From contig CAKSUD010000003.1 of NCBI GenBank assembly GCA_934500865.1, forward strand, positions 1 through 51,479: 51,479 nucleotides of DNA, in the 5' to 3' direction. Source of the stretch: an uncultured Clostridia bacterium. GTDB lineage: Bacteria > Bacillota > Clostridia > TANB77 > RGIG9151. This document shows positions 1 to 9,400 of the stretch, piece by piece. The number at the start of each line of letters is the position of its first letter. Position 1 is the stretch's first letter. The notes below the pieces were generated by a model. It was given only the letters and a program-made list of their open reading frames with translations, had not been told where the DNA came from and made no database searches. The translations under genes were made by a program, and so were the position numbers.

Positions 1-2
1 TA

Positions 3-104
3 GAAAATGAAATTTATTCTATTGCTCCGATTATGTACTTTTCTTTGTATATGCAAGGGATAATATTACTAATAATAAATCAAATAGGAGCAATTTTAAT
101 TTAG
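3..104 (+). CDS. C-terminal fragment of a membrane protein (cut by window edge)
   Basis: An open frame entering from the left edge encodes 33 residues and stops at TAG 102-104, eleven bases before dut. The fragment begins with a few polar residues and then has an uninterrupted hydrophobic run (motif IILLIINQIGAILI), so it reads as the last transmembrane segment of an integral membrane protein. The family cannot be told from this piece. The dut ribosome site overlaps its stop codon (TAGGAGGG), which suggests co-transcription with dut. Confidence 0.5.
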   Translation, partial: ENEIYSIAPIMYFSLYMQGIILLIINQIGAILI

Positions 105-115
105 GAGGGATTTTT

Positions 116-607
116 GTGAAGAATGTAGATGTGTTAATAGAAGTTTGTACAGAAGATGTAGAATTACCAAACTATGCAAATGTTGGTGATGCCGGAATGG
201 ATATACGTTCCGCAGTTGATATTGAAATAAAGCCGGGTGAGACAATAGCAGTACCTACCGGTATTAAAGTAGCTATACCTGTTGGATATGAAATTCAAGT
301 TAGACCAAGAAGCGGAATATCACTAAAAACACCTATGAGAGTTCCTAATTCACCCGGAACTATTGATGCCGGTTATAGAGATGAGGTATGTGTTATAATG
401 CATAATTCATCTAATATAGATAACGGAGTATTTTCATTGTCTGATAAAGGTAATAAACAAGGTACATATAAGATTAATAAAGGCGATAGAATAGCACAAT
501 TAGTATTAAAAGAAGTGCCAACTATAAATTGGGTAAAAGTTGATTCTGTCCAAAACGAAGGAGTAAATCGTGGAGGCGGATTTGGTAGTAGCGGAATAAA
601 TGGATAA
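116..607 (+). CDS. dut: dUTP diphosphatase (dUTPase)
   Basis: Hydrolyses dUTP to dUMP and pyrophosphate, keeping uracil out of DNA and supplying dUMP for thymidylate synthesis. All five trimeric dUTPase motifs are visible in order: DAGMDI near residue 25, PRSGIS near 66, PGTIDAGYRDEV near 80, KGDRIAQLVL near 120 and the C-terminal glycine-rich GGGFGSSG that closes over the active site. The length (163 aa) is slightly above the usual 140-150, with a small insertion between motifs 3 and 4. The start is GTG at 116, set by GGAGGG about 9 bases upstream. A bidirectional terminator follows directly. Confidence 0.95.
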   Translation: MKNVDVLIEVCTEDVELPNYANVGDAGMDIRSAVDIEIKPGETIAVPTGIKVAIPVGYEIQVRPRSGISLKTPMRVPNSPGTIDAGYRDEVCVIMHNSSNIDNGVFSLSDKGNKQGTYKINKGDRIAQLVLKEVPTINWVKVDSVQNEGVNRGGGFGSSGING

Positions 608-611
608 TAAA

Positions 612-638
612 AAACAAGGCGATTGCCTTGTTTTTTAT
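612..638. terminator. Bidirectional rho-independent terminator between dut and the FAD dehydrogenase
   Basis: The stem AAACAAGGC (612-620) pairs with GCCTTGTTT (625-633) around a GATT loop and runs into a T tract on the plus strand. An A tract on the 5' side gives the same structure for the converging minus-strand gene. Confidence 0.85.
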
Positions 639-2027
639 TTATATTCTTTTTAATATACATCTTGCAACATGAATACCAGTAGCAGCAGCTTGTGCAAGTC
701 CTCTTGTTACACCTGCACCGTCTCCTATTGCGAACATATTTTTATATTTTGTTTCAAGCTCGTTTGTCAGTTCAGGTTTTGCACTGTAAAATTTAACTTC
801 TACACCATATAATAAAGTATCATGATTAGCCATTCCCGGGGCAATTTTATCAAGTGCATAAATCATTTCAATAATATCATCTAATTGTCTTTTCGGAATT
901 ACTAGACTTAAATCACCCGGAGTTGCATTTAATGTAGGACTTACAAAGCTTTGACTTAATCTGTGTTCATTTGTTCTGTTTCCTTTTATTAAATCACCAA
1001 ATCTTTGAACAAGTATTCCACCTCCAAGTAAGTTAGAAAGTGATGCAATTCTCTTTCCGTATTGATACGGGTCATTAAATGGTTTTGTGAAACGACTGCT
1101 TACAAGGAGTGCAAAGTTTGTGTTTTCACTTCTTAAAGCAGGGTCAGAGTAACTATGACCGTTTACAGTCATAAGCCCGTCTACATTTTCGGTAACAACA
1201 TGTCCATAAGGATTCATACAAAATGTACGGATTTTATCTCCATGACATTTTGTTCTATATACTAATTTTGATTCGTAAACGGCATCTGTAATATGTTCAA
1301 AAACTTTAGCAGGAATTTCAACACGTACACCGATATCAACTTGGTTATTAAGTAAAGGTATATCAAGATTTTTGCATTGATTTGAGAACCACTCTGCACC
1401 GGCACGTCCCGGAGCAACGACTAAGTATTTACAATTCAATGTTCTACCATCAGCCATTTCTAAATCATATGAGCCATCTTCACGTATATCAATTTGCTTA
1501 GCAGCACAATCTGATTCGATTTGAACTTTGTTTTCTAAATAGTCATACATATTTTTTAGTATTTGAAGATTATTTTCTGTACCTAAATGTTTAACTTTTG
1601 CGTGTAAAAGATGTAAATCGTGTTGTAGAGCAAGTTTTTCGATTTTTAGTGCTTCAGGTGTACTGGTAGAATAAGTTTCTTTGGTAGCACCGAATTTCAT
1701 ATTTACTTCATCTACATAGTTAATTAAATCCATAACTTCTTTATCTGGTAAATATTCATTAAACCATCCGCCAAATGCGGTAGTAAAATTATACTTTCCG
1801 TCTGAGAAGTTACCTGCGCCTCCAAATCCTTTCATAATACTACAAGCAGGGCAGTTTACACATTCTTTAACTTTACCTTCAATAATAGGACAAGCACGTT
1901 TATATATGCTCTTTCCTTGCTCTAGTAGGGCAATGCTTAAGTCTGAAGAATTTTCTGCTAATTCATAGGCAGTCATTATTCCGGAGATACCGGCACCAAT
2001 AATGGCGACATCATAATGTTTGTTCAT
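639..2027 (-). CDS. FAD-dependent dehydrogenase (COG2509-like)
   Basis: A 462-residue flavoprotein with an N-terminal Rossmann dinucleotide fold (IIGAGISGIMTAYEL, residues about 9-23) and a C-terminal FAD motif (IGDGAGVTRGLAQAAATG, about 435-452). It resembles the widespread uncharacterised FAD-dependent dehydrogenases of COG2509. A cysteine-rich stretch near residues 46-63 (CPIIEG..CVNCPAC) is typical of that group. The substrate is unknown. It starts 13 bases after the IMP dehydrogenase stop and the two are probably co-transcribed from the promoter upstream of guaB. The ribosome site is GGAG, 6-9 bases before ATG 2027. Confidence 0.8.
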   Translation of the reverse strand: MNKHYDVAIIGAGISGIMTAYELAENSSDLSIALLEQGKSIYKRACPIIEGKVKECVNCPACSIMKGFGGAGNFSDGKYNFTTAFGGWFNEYLPDKEVMDLINYVDEVNMKFGATKETYSTSTPEALKIEKLALQHDLHLLHAKVKHLGTENNLQILKNMYDYLENKVQIESDCAAKQIDIREDGSYDLEMADGRTLNCKYLVVAPGRAGAEWFSNQCKNLDIPLLNNQVDIGVRVEIPAKVFEHITDAVYESKLVYRTKCHGDKIRTFCMNPYGHVVTENVDGLMTVNGHSYSDPALRSENTNFALLVSSRFTKPFNDPYQYGKRIASLSNLLGGGILVQRFGDLIKGNRTNEHRLSQSFVSPTLNATPGDLSLVIPKRQLDDIIEMIYALDKIAPGMANHDTLLYGVEVKFYSAKPELTNELETKYKNMFAIGDGAGVTRGLAQAAATGIHVARCILKRI

Positions 2028-2040
2028 TAATTACACTCCT

Positions 2041-3540
2041 TTAAATATTTTCGTTTTTCAAAATTACATCGTGTGCTCCACCTTCAACAATACTTGTACT
2101 AGATACAAGTGTAAGTTTTGCTTTGTCGTGTAATTCGCTAATAGAGGTAGAACCACAGTTTGACATTGTTGATTTTATTTTCTTTACTGTTACGTCTAAG
2201 TTTTCTTTTAAGCTTCCGGCATAAGGAACATAAGAGTCAACACCTTCAACAAAAGACATAGAAGTTTTCTTTCCACCAAGGTCATATCTTTCCCAGTTTC
2301 TGGCTCTTGCAGACCCTTCACCCCAGTACTCTTTAACAAAATTGTTGCCGATTTTTAATTTTCTTGTTGGACTTTCGTCAAATCTAGCAAAATATCTTCC
2401 CATCATAACAAAGTCTGCACCCATAGCTAGAGCTAATGTTATGTGATAATCATGAACAAGTCCACCGTCTGAGCAAACCGGTATATATACACCGGTTCTT
2501 TGTGCATATTCGTCTCTAGCTTCAACAACATCAATGAGTGAAGTTGCTTGTCCACGGCCAATACCTTTTTGCTCTCTTGTTATACAAATAGAACCGCCAC
2601 CAATACCAACTTTTATGAAATCTGCACCGGCATCAGCGAGATAATAGAAAGCTTCTTTATCTACAACGTTTCCAGCACCGATTTTTACAGTGTCACCATA
2701 TTTTTCTCTTACGAATTCGATGACTTCTTTTTGCCATACAGAGTATCCGTCAGAAGAATCTAAACAAAGGATGTCAGCTCCGGCTTCAACTAAAGCAGGT
2801 ATTCTATCAGCATAATCTCTAGTGTTTACTCCGGCACCAACTATATATCTTTTATCATTATCATATAAAGAAAGTGGATTATCTTTATGGTTTTCGTAAT
2901 CTTTTCTAAAAACTAAGGATGATAGATGTCCGTTATTATCTACAATTGGCAGACAGTTGATTTTATTATCCCAAATTATATCATTAGCTTCTTTTAAAGT
3001 GATTCCTTCATGGGCATAAACAAGACGTTCTACAGGAGTCATTAAGGTTTCAACCTTAGTATCAGGTTCTAGACGTGATACTCTGTAATCTTTACTTGTA
3101 ATTAAACCGAGTAATTTTCCATTCCATTCACCATTGTCTGTAACAGGAATAGTTGAATGATCTGTTTCTTCTTTTATTTTTAGAATATCTTCTAAAGTAT
3201 CTCCCGGTTTTAGATTCCAATTACTTCTTACAAAGCCGGATTTAAAGCTTTTTACATTTCTAATCATTTGTGCTTGACTTTCAATAGATTGAGAAACATA
3301 AACGAATGCAACTCCACCTTCTTTAGCTAATGCAACAGCCATTTTTTCTCCGGAAACAGCTTGCATAATTGCTGAAACAAACGGTATATTTGCTTTTAAT
3401 GTAGGTTCTTCTCCAATTTTATATTTAACAAGCGGTGTTGTTAAAGAAATTTTGTCTGGTGTACAGTCCCTTGTAGTTAAGCTTGGAACAAGTAAATACT
3501 CACTAAAAGTTCTTGAAGGTGTATCAAAATAATATGCCAT
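2041..3540 (-). CDS. guaB: IMP dehydrogenase, Tritrichomonas-like type
   Basis: Oxidises IMP to XMP with NAD+, the committed step of guanine nucleotide synthesis. A (beta/alpha)8 barrel is split by a CBS pair at about residues 103-215. The catalytic loop GIGGGSICITREQKG holds Cys319, and the mobile flap EYWGEGSARARNWERYD holds the Arg418-Tyr419 dyad. An in-frame GTG at 3552 would add four residues, but it abuts AAGGAG with no spacing. ATG 3540 sits 11 bases from it and gives 499 residues whose numbering at Cys319, Arg418 and Tyr419 equals that of the T. foetus enzyme as I remember it. The catalytic loop differs from the common bacterial GIGPGSICTTR form. A strong promoter lies upstream. Confidence 0.95.
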   Translation of the reverse strand: MAYYFDTPSRTFSEYLLVPSLTTRDCTPDKISLTTPLVKYKIGEEPTLKANIPFVSAIMQAVSGEKMAVALAKEGGVAFVYVSQSIESQAQMIRNVKSFKSGFVRSNWNLKPGDTLEDILKIKEETDHSTIPVTDNGEWNGKLLGLITSKDYRVSRLEPDTKVETLMTPVERLVYAHEGITLKEANDIIWDNKINCLPIVDNNGHLSSLVFRKDYENHKDNPLSLYDNDKRYIVGAGVNTRDYADRIPALVEAGADILCLDSSDGYSVWQKEVIEFVREKYGDTVKIGAGNVVDKEAFYYLADAGADFIKVGIGGGSICITREQKGIGRGQATSLIDVVEARDEYAQRTGVYIPVCSDGGLVHDYHITLALAMGADFVMMGRYFARFDESPTRKLKIGNNFVKEYWGEGSARARNWERYDLGGKKTSMSFVEGVDSYVPYAGSLKENLDVTVKKIKSTMSNCGSTSISELHDKAKLTLVSSTSIVEGGAHDVILKNENI

Positions 3541-3575
3541 ATCAAAAATCACTCCTTATCATATATTTACACTAT

Positions 3576-3604
3576 ATTTTATCTGTTTTACGAGATATTG
3601 TCAA
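3576..3604 (-). promoter_or_regulatory. Sigma-A promoter of guaB
   Basis: Read on the minus strand: TTGACA (3604-3599), a 17-base spacer, and TAAAAT (3581-3576), about 35-40 bases before the guaB start. This is close to consensus. Confidence 0.75.
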
Positions 3605-3625
3605 TTTATCAAAAAAATTAAAAAC

Positions 3626-3642
3626 CCCGACAAACTTCGACA
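3626..3642 (-). promoter_or_regulatory. Tandem Spo0A-box-like sites upstream of the PrgI/VirB4 operon
   Basis: On the minus strand TGTCGAA (3642-3636) and TGTCGGG (3632-3626) lie exactly 10 bp apart, on the same face of the helix, in the divergent gap between guaB and the PrgI-like gene. The B. subtilis 0A box is TGTCGAA. One box is perfect and the other matches at the first five positions. Function is inferred only. Confidence 0.4.
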
Positions 3643-3689
3643 GAATGTGAGGTTGGTTTAGTGTAAAATCTTGTTGGAAGTGATAAATT

Positions 3690-4040
3690 GTGAAAGAAGA
3701 AAAGATATATTTTTTCCCTCAAAATTATGATAAAAAGGAGAAATTTTTAGGACTATTTGATTATAGAGCGATATTTGTTATAGGCATTTTAGGAATCGGA
3801 ATATTTAATTTGCTAAGAACAATTAACGTCAATATTAAACTGAAAATTTGTCTATTTATGATATTTACACTATTTCCAATGATAATGATATCTGTAGGAA
3901 TAAATGGTGAAAATATGATAGATATTATGAAATATGCCATAAAGTTCTTAGTTAAAGAACAAGTTTATTTATATCGAAAGACGGAGAGTGAAAATGAGAA
4001 AATCTATAAAAAGTTGGTTTCCTATAAAAAATATAAATAG
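3690..4040 (+). CDS. PrgI/VirB3-like small membrane protein
   Basis: A 116-residue protein with a hydrophilic N-terminus (YFFPQNYDKKEKFLGLFDYR), two close transmembrane segments (about 28-43 and 53-70) and a basic C-terminal tail. This is the layout of PrgI-family proteins, the VirB3 counterparts of Gram-positive type IV secretion systems, which anchor the VirB4 ATPase at the membrane. The start is GTG 3690 with GGAAGTG about 10 bases upstream. It overlaps the next gene and leads the operon with the VirB4-like ATPase, which supports the assignment. No relaxase, coupling protein or VirB6/VirB8 genes are nearby. Confidence 0.6.
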   Translation: MKEEKIYFFPQNYDKKEKFLGLFDYRAIFVIGILGIGIFNLLRTINVNIKLKICLFMIFTLFPMIMISVGINGENMIDIMKYAIKFLVKEQVYLYRKTESENEKIYKKLVSYKKYK

Positions 4041-4581
4041 TGGAATTATAGAGAATAAAAAGGGCGAATACTTAAAAATCTTAGAAATACTTCCTATAAA
4101 CTTTGAATTAAAATCTATTGAAGAGAAGGAAGCTATACTATATTCATATAAAACTTTTTTAAAAACTTGTAGTTTTGATTTGCAAATTTTAATTAAAAGT
4201 AAAAAGAATGATTTGGAGAAACATATTTCTAATGTTTTTAAAAATATAGAAGAAAGTTTAGATACTTTAAAATTGCTCGGAAATGAATATGTAAAAATGG
4301 TGAATGAAAAAACACTAAAAAATACAATTACGCGTAAGTTTTTTGTCGTTTTCTTCGCTGAAATAAACGGAAACAGGAAATTATCAAGAGATATGGCGGT
4401 TGCTGATTTGAACGAAAAGGCTTCAAAAGTGAAACTTACTTTAGAAAAGTGCGGTAATGAAGTTATAGATTTGTCAGAAGACAATTTTTACATAATAAAT
4501 AATTTATATAAGGAATTAAATAGGAATATTTCAGAAATTCAAAGTATAGGGGAGGATAAATATGAATGTCAAAAATACTAA
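3994..4581 (+). CDS. VirB4 N-terminal-module-like protein
   Basis: A 195-residue soluble protein. ATG 3994 is chosen because GGAG lies 7 bases upstream; an in-frame GTG at 3988 overlaps that site. The segment EYLKILEILPINFELKS followed by an alpha/beta region with LQILIKSKK resembles the opening module of Gram-positive VirB4/TraE proteins, which here seems to be encoded separately from the ATPase. The end overlaps the ATPase gene by 16 bases (start 4566), so translation is likely coupled. It could instead be an unrelated operon-specific partner. The family match is from memory of sequence patterns and is moderate at best. Confidence 0.5.
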   Translation: MRKSIKSWFPIKNINSGIIENKKGEYLKILEILPINFELKSIEEKEAILYSYKTFLKTCSFDLQILIKSKKNDLEKHISNVFKNIEESLDTLKLLGNEYVKMVNEKTLKNTITRKFFVVFFAEINGNRKLSRDMAVADLNEKASKVKLTLEKCGNEVIDLSEDNFYIINNLYKELNRNISEIQSIGEDKYECQKY

Positions 4582-6389
4582 AGATATATGATAATGTGAA
4601 TCCACGGTATATGAAATCAGGGAAATTCGATTGGTTAGACAGTATATTGCCGGATACTATAAATTTTAGTAATCCCAGATACTTTGAGATGGATACATTT
4701 TTTTATTCAGGACTTATTATTGTGAATTATCCAAAAGAACAGAGGGTAAATTGGATTTCTCCGCTTATTTCACTTGATTTTAATGTGGATATAAGTATTT
4801 TTTATGAGAAATTGGATTCTAGCAAAGTAATTAGAGAAATTACATATCACATAGGAGATATGAACGGAGCACTAAAAACCGTTAGTCAAAATCAACAAGA
4901 CATTGATATAATTCGGAGTTCTTATGAAGATGCAAAATATATAAGAAATCAAATGCAAGTAAATAAAGAAGAACTTTATCATCTTTGTATATACTGTCTA
5001 GTATATGAAGAAAATATGGAAAAATTAAAAGTAAATATGGAAAGACTAGAGGCTATATGCGCTTCTATGGGATTACAAACAAGGAAAGCAATCTTTAGGC
5101 AAGAGCAGATTTTTAATTCAATGTTACCGGTGTGTGATAATAACAAAGATATTAAGGAATCAGCAACAAGAAATGTTTTAACTGAGGCACTTACCAGTAC
5201 ATATCCTTTTGTTTCAACAGAGCTATATGATGCAGAAGGAATTTTGATAGGTGAGAATTCACAAAGCAAGTCGTTAATAATAATAGACAGATTTGATAGT
5301 GAAAAATATAAAAATGCCAATATGTGTGTACTTGGAACTAGTGGAGCAGGTAAATCGTTCTTTGTGAAATTGATGATTTTAAGAAATAGATATATGGGTA
5401 TAAAACAGTTTGTTGTTGACCCAGACGGAGAATACTCTAAAGTATGTAATGCTATTGGAGGACTATATATAAATATTAATTCAATGTCAGAGCTTTCAAT
5501 AAATATTATGGATATAAGAGAAAGTATTTCACTTGAAAACGAGAGTTATTTAAGTAATAAATTAAAAAAGCTAGGGACATTTTTTAGCTTGTTATTTGGT
5601 GAAATTACTAATGAAGAAACAGTATTTTTAGAGGAGAAAATCATTAAATGCTATTCAAAATTCGGAATAACATTTGATGATTCAACACTTTTCGAAGAAT
5701 GTGAGAAAATAAGTGTTAAGAAAAGGTTTAAGAGTTCAGATAAAATGCCAATTTTACAAGATTTATACTATGAATTGGATAATGATGAAAAAACAAAAAG
5801 ACTGGCTATTTTGTTAAAGCCATGTGTTTTTGGAAGTTTATCTTTTTTAAATAGGCGCACGAATGTAAATTTTGATAATAAATTAATTGTTGCAGATATC
5901 CACCAACTGGAGGAAAAGTATATTCCTATATGTATGTATGTGATTATAGATGTTTTTTGGGACAAGATTTGCGAAAACAGGGCAGAGAAAAAGATTATAT
6001 ATATGGATGAAATTTGGCGACTTATCGGTAGTACAGCTAATCTATATACGGCTGAGTTTGTGTATAAAATTTTTAAGACTATAAGAAAATTTGGTGGAGG
6101 AGCTACTGCAATAACACAAGATGTGGCAGACTTTTTTGATTTTGAAGATGGCAAATATGGGAGAGCCATTATAAATAATTCTGCATTAAAGTTTATACTA
6201 CAAGTCGAAGGAGAAGATAGTAAAGTCTTAAAAGATGTAGTAAATTTATCAAAAGAGGAAGAAACTAAAATTAAAACTTTTCATAGAGGGAATGGACTAT
6301 TAGTTGCCGGAAAAAATCATATTGAAGTTAAGGTAGAGGCAAATAGTGAGGAATATAAGTTGATTACTACTGATAGGAAAGATATGTAG
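4566..6389 (+). CDS. VirB4/TraE-type secretion ATPase
   Basis: A 607-residue AAA-type ATPase that powers pilus or substrate movement in type IV secretion. Walker A GTSGAGKS is at 257-264, followed by QFVVDPDGEY, a hallmark of the VirB4/HerA group. Walker B is YMDE around Asp481, with a sensor-like GGGATAITQDVADFF just after it. The N-terminal 250 residues carry no transmembrane segment. The start ATG 4566 has GGGGAGG 10 bases upstream; ATG 4562 is in a frame that stops at once. The upstream partners are a PrgI-like membrane protein and a detached N-terminal-like protein. No other conjugation gene is recognisable, so this may be a non-conjugative VirB3/VirB4 machine. Confidence 0.8.
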   Translation: MSKILKIYDNVNPRYMKSGKFDWLDSILPDTINFSNPRYFEMDTFFYSGLIIVNYPKEQRVNWISPLISLDFNVDISIFYEKLDSSKVIREITYHIGDMNGALKTVSQNQQDIDIIRSSYEDAKYIRNQMQVNKEELYHLCIYCLVYEENMEKLKVNMERLEAICASMGLQTRKAIFRQEQIFNSMLPVCDNNKDIKESATRNVLTEALTSTYPFVSTELYDAEGILIGENSQSKSLIIIDRFDSEKYKNANMCVLGTSGAGKSFFVKLMILRNRYMGIKQFVVDPDGEYSKVCNAIGGLYININSMSELSINIMDIRESISLENESYLSNKLKKLGTFFSLLFGEITNEETVFLEEKIIKCYSKFGITFDDSTLFEECEKISVKKRFKSSDKMPILQDLYYELDNDEKTKRLAILLKPCVFGSLSFLNRRTNVNFDNKLIVADIHQLEEKYIPICMYVIIDVFWDKICENRAEKKIIYMDEIWRLIGSTANLYTAEFVYKIFKTIRKFGGGATAITQDVADFFDFEDGKYGRAIINNSALKFILQVEGEDSKVLKDVVNLSKEEETKIKTFHRGNGLLVAGKNHIEVKVEANSEEYKLITTDRKDM

Positions 6390-6457
6390 TTGTTAAGATT
6401 TTCGTGCAATATGCCGACTAAATTAGATGAGAAATCGTCTTTTTAGGAGGCTAAAAA

Positions 6458-9400
6458 ATGCCAAAATCAGTAAATTGTCCATACTGTGGAAGAAGTATGG
6501 AGTTTGAGAAGAATTGTGGAACTTTGCTTTGCCCTTTTTGTCAAAGCGAATTTAGAATGAGGAATAATAAAGTTTATAGATCAGAAGAAATTGCACCGGA
6601 AATGTTATGCTATATTGTTACTGTTTTCGGGAATATAGCTCAATATGATTTAGAAAATAATGAAAAGTATGATAAATTTGTAAATGATTTTATTAAATCC
6701 GAGAAATTAACGAAAGCTCAGTATAAGGATATTTTAAATTTATATAATCAAGAGAAAAAAGGATTTTTAGGTATTCATAAAAATACATATAAAGAATGTA
6801 TAACTTCATTAAAAAGACTTTTGGATATGATATATGCGGATAAGCTTATGACCGAGCAAGAAAAAACAGAGGATAATTTATTCTGTCTGTTTTATTCTGT
6901 TGCATCGATTTCTGGGCAAGTAAATGAAGAACAACAAAAGATTTTGGATTTTTATAAGGATACTTTTGAATATACTAAAGAAAGGCTAGATAGCTTATTT
7001 AAGCCACAAGCTACTAAAGAAGAAACTAAAAAAATAGATATAGATGATACCTTTAATAGAATAATGGGTAAAGTTATAAATAATTTTTTAGGGCAAACAG
7101 AATTCTTGACTAGTTTATTAGTAGCATTTAAAAGACCATTTGTTATTCAAAGTGAGCCTAAATTTTTAAAGAATACAATTTGTATATTTACTAGTGAAAG
7201 TATATTTGTAAGCTCTATGATATCCGATATTACAAATTTAATGTTTGAAGAAACATTAATACAAGGAAAAGAAGAGTTTTTTGATCTTAGTTTATATAAC
7301 GAAGATAATAATTTTGGACAATTTGTAGCTGATTTATATACAAAGCTTAATAGTTCTACTGAAGTTATTGTGTTTAAGAATTTTAAGGCAGGAAGTAGTA
7401 GTGTACGAAAGGTTATATCTGAGCTTATAAAAAAGGGTAGTTTTGTAGTACCGACTAATAATGAGAATATTGTAATTAATTCAAATAATAAATACTTTGT
7501 TTTAATATCTTCCGGTAGTGTAGAGGACTTTATTCCGTTTATTGGAGAAGATACTTTTGAAAAAATAATAGATGTTCTTAAAATTGAGGAGCTAAGTGAA
7601 GAAGATATTGCAAAGATGATTCAAAGCTTAGTGAATACTATGGTATTAAAAGCTAGAGCGGAATTATCTATACCTCTTACATATGATACTTCAATTTTAG
7701 AATTTTTAAAAAATGTTTATACAAAGAGAACAGGGCTTAACGGTCTTAATTTATGGATGGATAGAAATATCTATAAGCCTCTTACAGAGTTTAAGTTAAA
7801 AAGAACGGCACCAATAGAGGATGAGGTTGTTTTAGGTGTTGTTGAGAATGAACTTGTTATTTTAGTTGAGAACAATTTAATTGCACTTCAAAAATTTAAT
7901 CATAGAGAAAAAAATAGAAATGTCGAAGAAGTAAAGCAAAAATTAAATAAGATTATAGGTCTTGATTCGGTAAAAGAATATGTATTGAAACTTGAAGATA
8001 CTATGACTACAAGAAAACTTAGAGAAGAGGCCGGACTAAAGACAGCATCAATTTCTATGAATATGATTTTTTCAGGTAATCCAGGTACGGGTAAAACTAC
8101 AATAGCGAGATTAGTTTCTGAATTTTTGGCAGCTTTGGGGATTTTATCTAAAGGGCAATTTGTTGAAGTTAGTAGAGGAGATTTAGTCGGAGAACATGTT
8201 GGAGAAACGGCTAAAAAGACGACTGAGAAAGTAAATTCTGCATTAGGTGGAGTGCTTTTTATAGATGAAGCATATGCGTTAAATAGAGATAAGAATGATA
8301 CTTTTGGACTTGAAGCTATTGATACTTTGGTTAAAATGATGGAAGATAATAAAGATAATTTAGTAGTTATTTTAGCCGGATATACCAATGAAATGCATGA
8401 TTTTTTAAAAAGCAATCCGGGATTAAAATCCAGATTTCCTAATTTTATTGAATTCCCTGATTATACGCCTGAAGAAATGTATAGGATTGCTAATGAGATT
8501 GCAGTTTCTAATCAATATGTAATTGATAATAGCTGTATAGAGCCTCTTATAACATATTTTGAGGGTAAAAATATAAAAGGAAGAAATGATACCGGTAATG
8601 GAAGACTAGCTAGAAATATGGTGGAAAAAGCAATTCTTAATCAGTCTAAGAGAATAAGTGAAGAAAAAGAAACTGATTATGAATTACTTAAATTATCTGA
8701 TTTTGAACTTGAAGAGAAAGAGGAGTTTGATTTAGAGGCTGAATTAAATAAGGTAATAGGTCTTGAAAATGTAAAAGACTTTTTAAGAAAACAATACAAT
8801 GTTTTAAAAGCTGGGCAAAAGCGAAAAGAAGCGGGAGTTTTAACCGATACATCTCAGGCTTTAAATATGATATATACTGGTAATCCGGGAACAGGTAAAA
8901 CTACTGTTGCTAGAATAACAGCGAATATGCTAAAAGAAATGGGAGTATTAAAAGGTGGACAGTTAATTGAGGCAGATAGGTCAAAGTTGGTAGCAGAATA
9001 TGTCGGACAAACAGCAATAAAAACAACAGAAGTATTTAAAGATGCACTAGGTGGAGTACTTTTTATAGATGAGGCATATGCACTTTCAACAGCGGGAGAT
9101 AACTTTGGTAAAGAAGCGATAGACACTTTAGTAAAATTAGTAGAAGATTATAAAGGTGAAATAGTTGTAATTTTAGCAGGATACAAAAAGGAAATGAAAG
9201 AGTTTTTAACTGCGAATTCAGGACTTGAGTCGAGATTTCCTATTTTAATAGATTTTCCAGATTATTCAGCTGAGGAATTGTTTGATATATTTAAATTAAT
9301 GGTGACATCTAAAGGATTTGTAATGGATAATGAGACAGAAATTGCTGCATTTGAAAAAGTAAAAAGTATGCATAAAAATGCAACAGCATCATCAGGTAAC

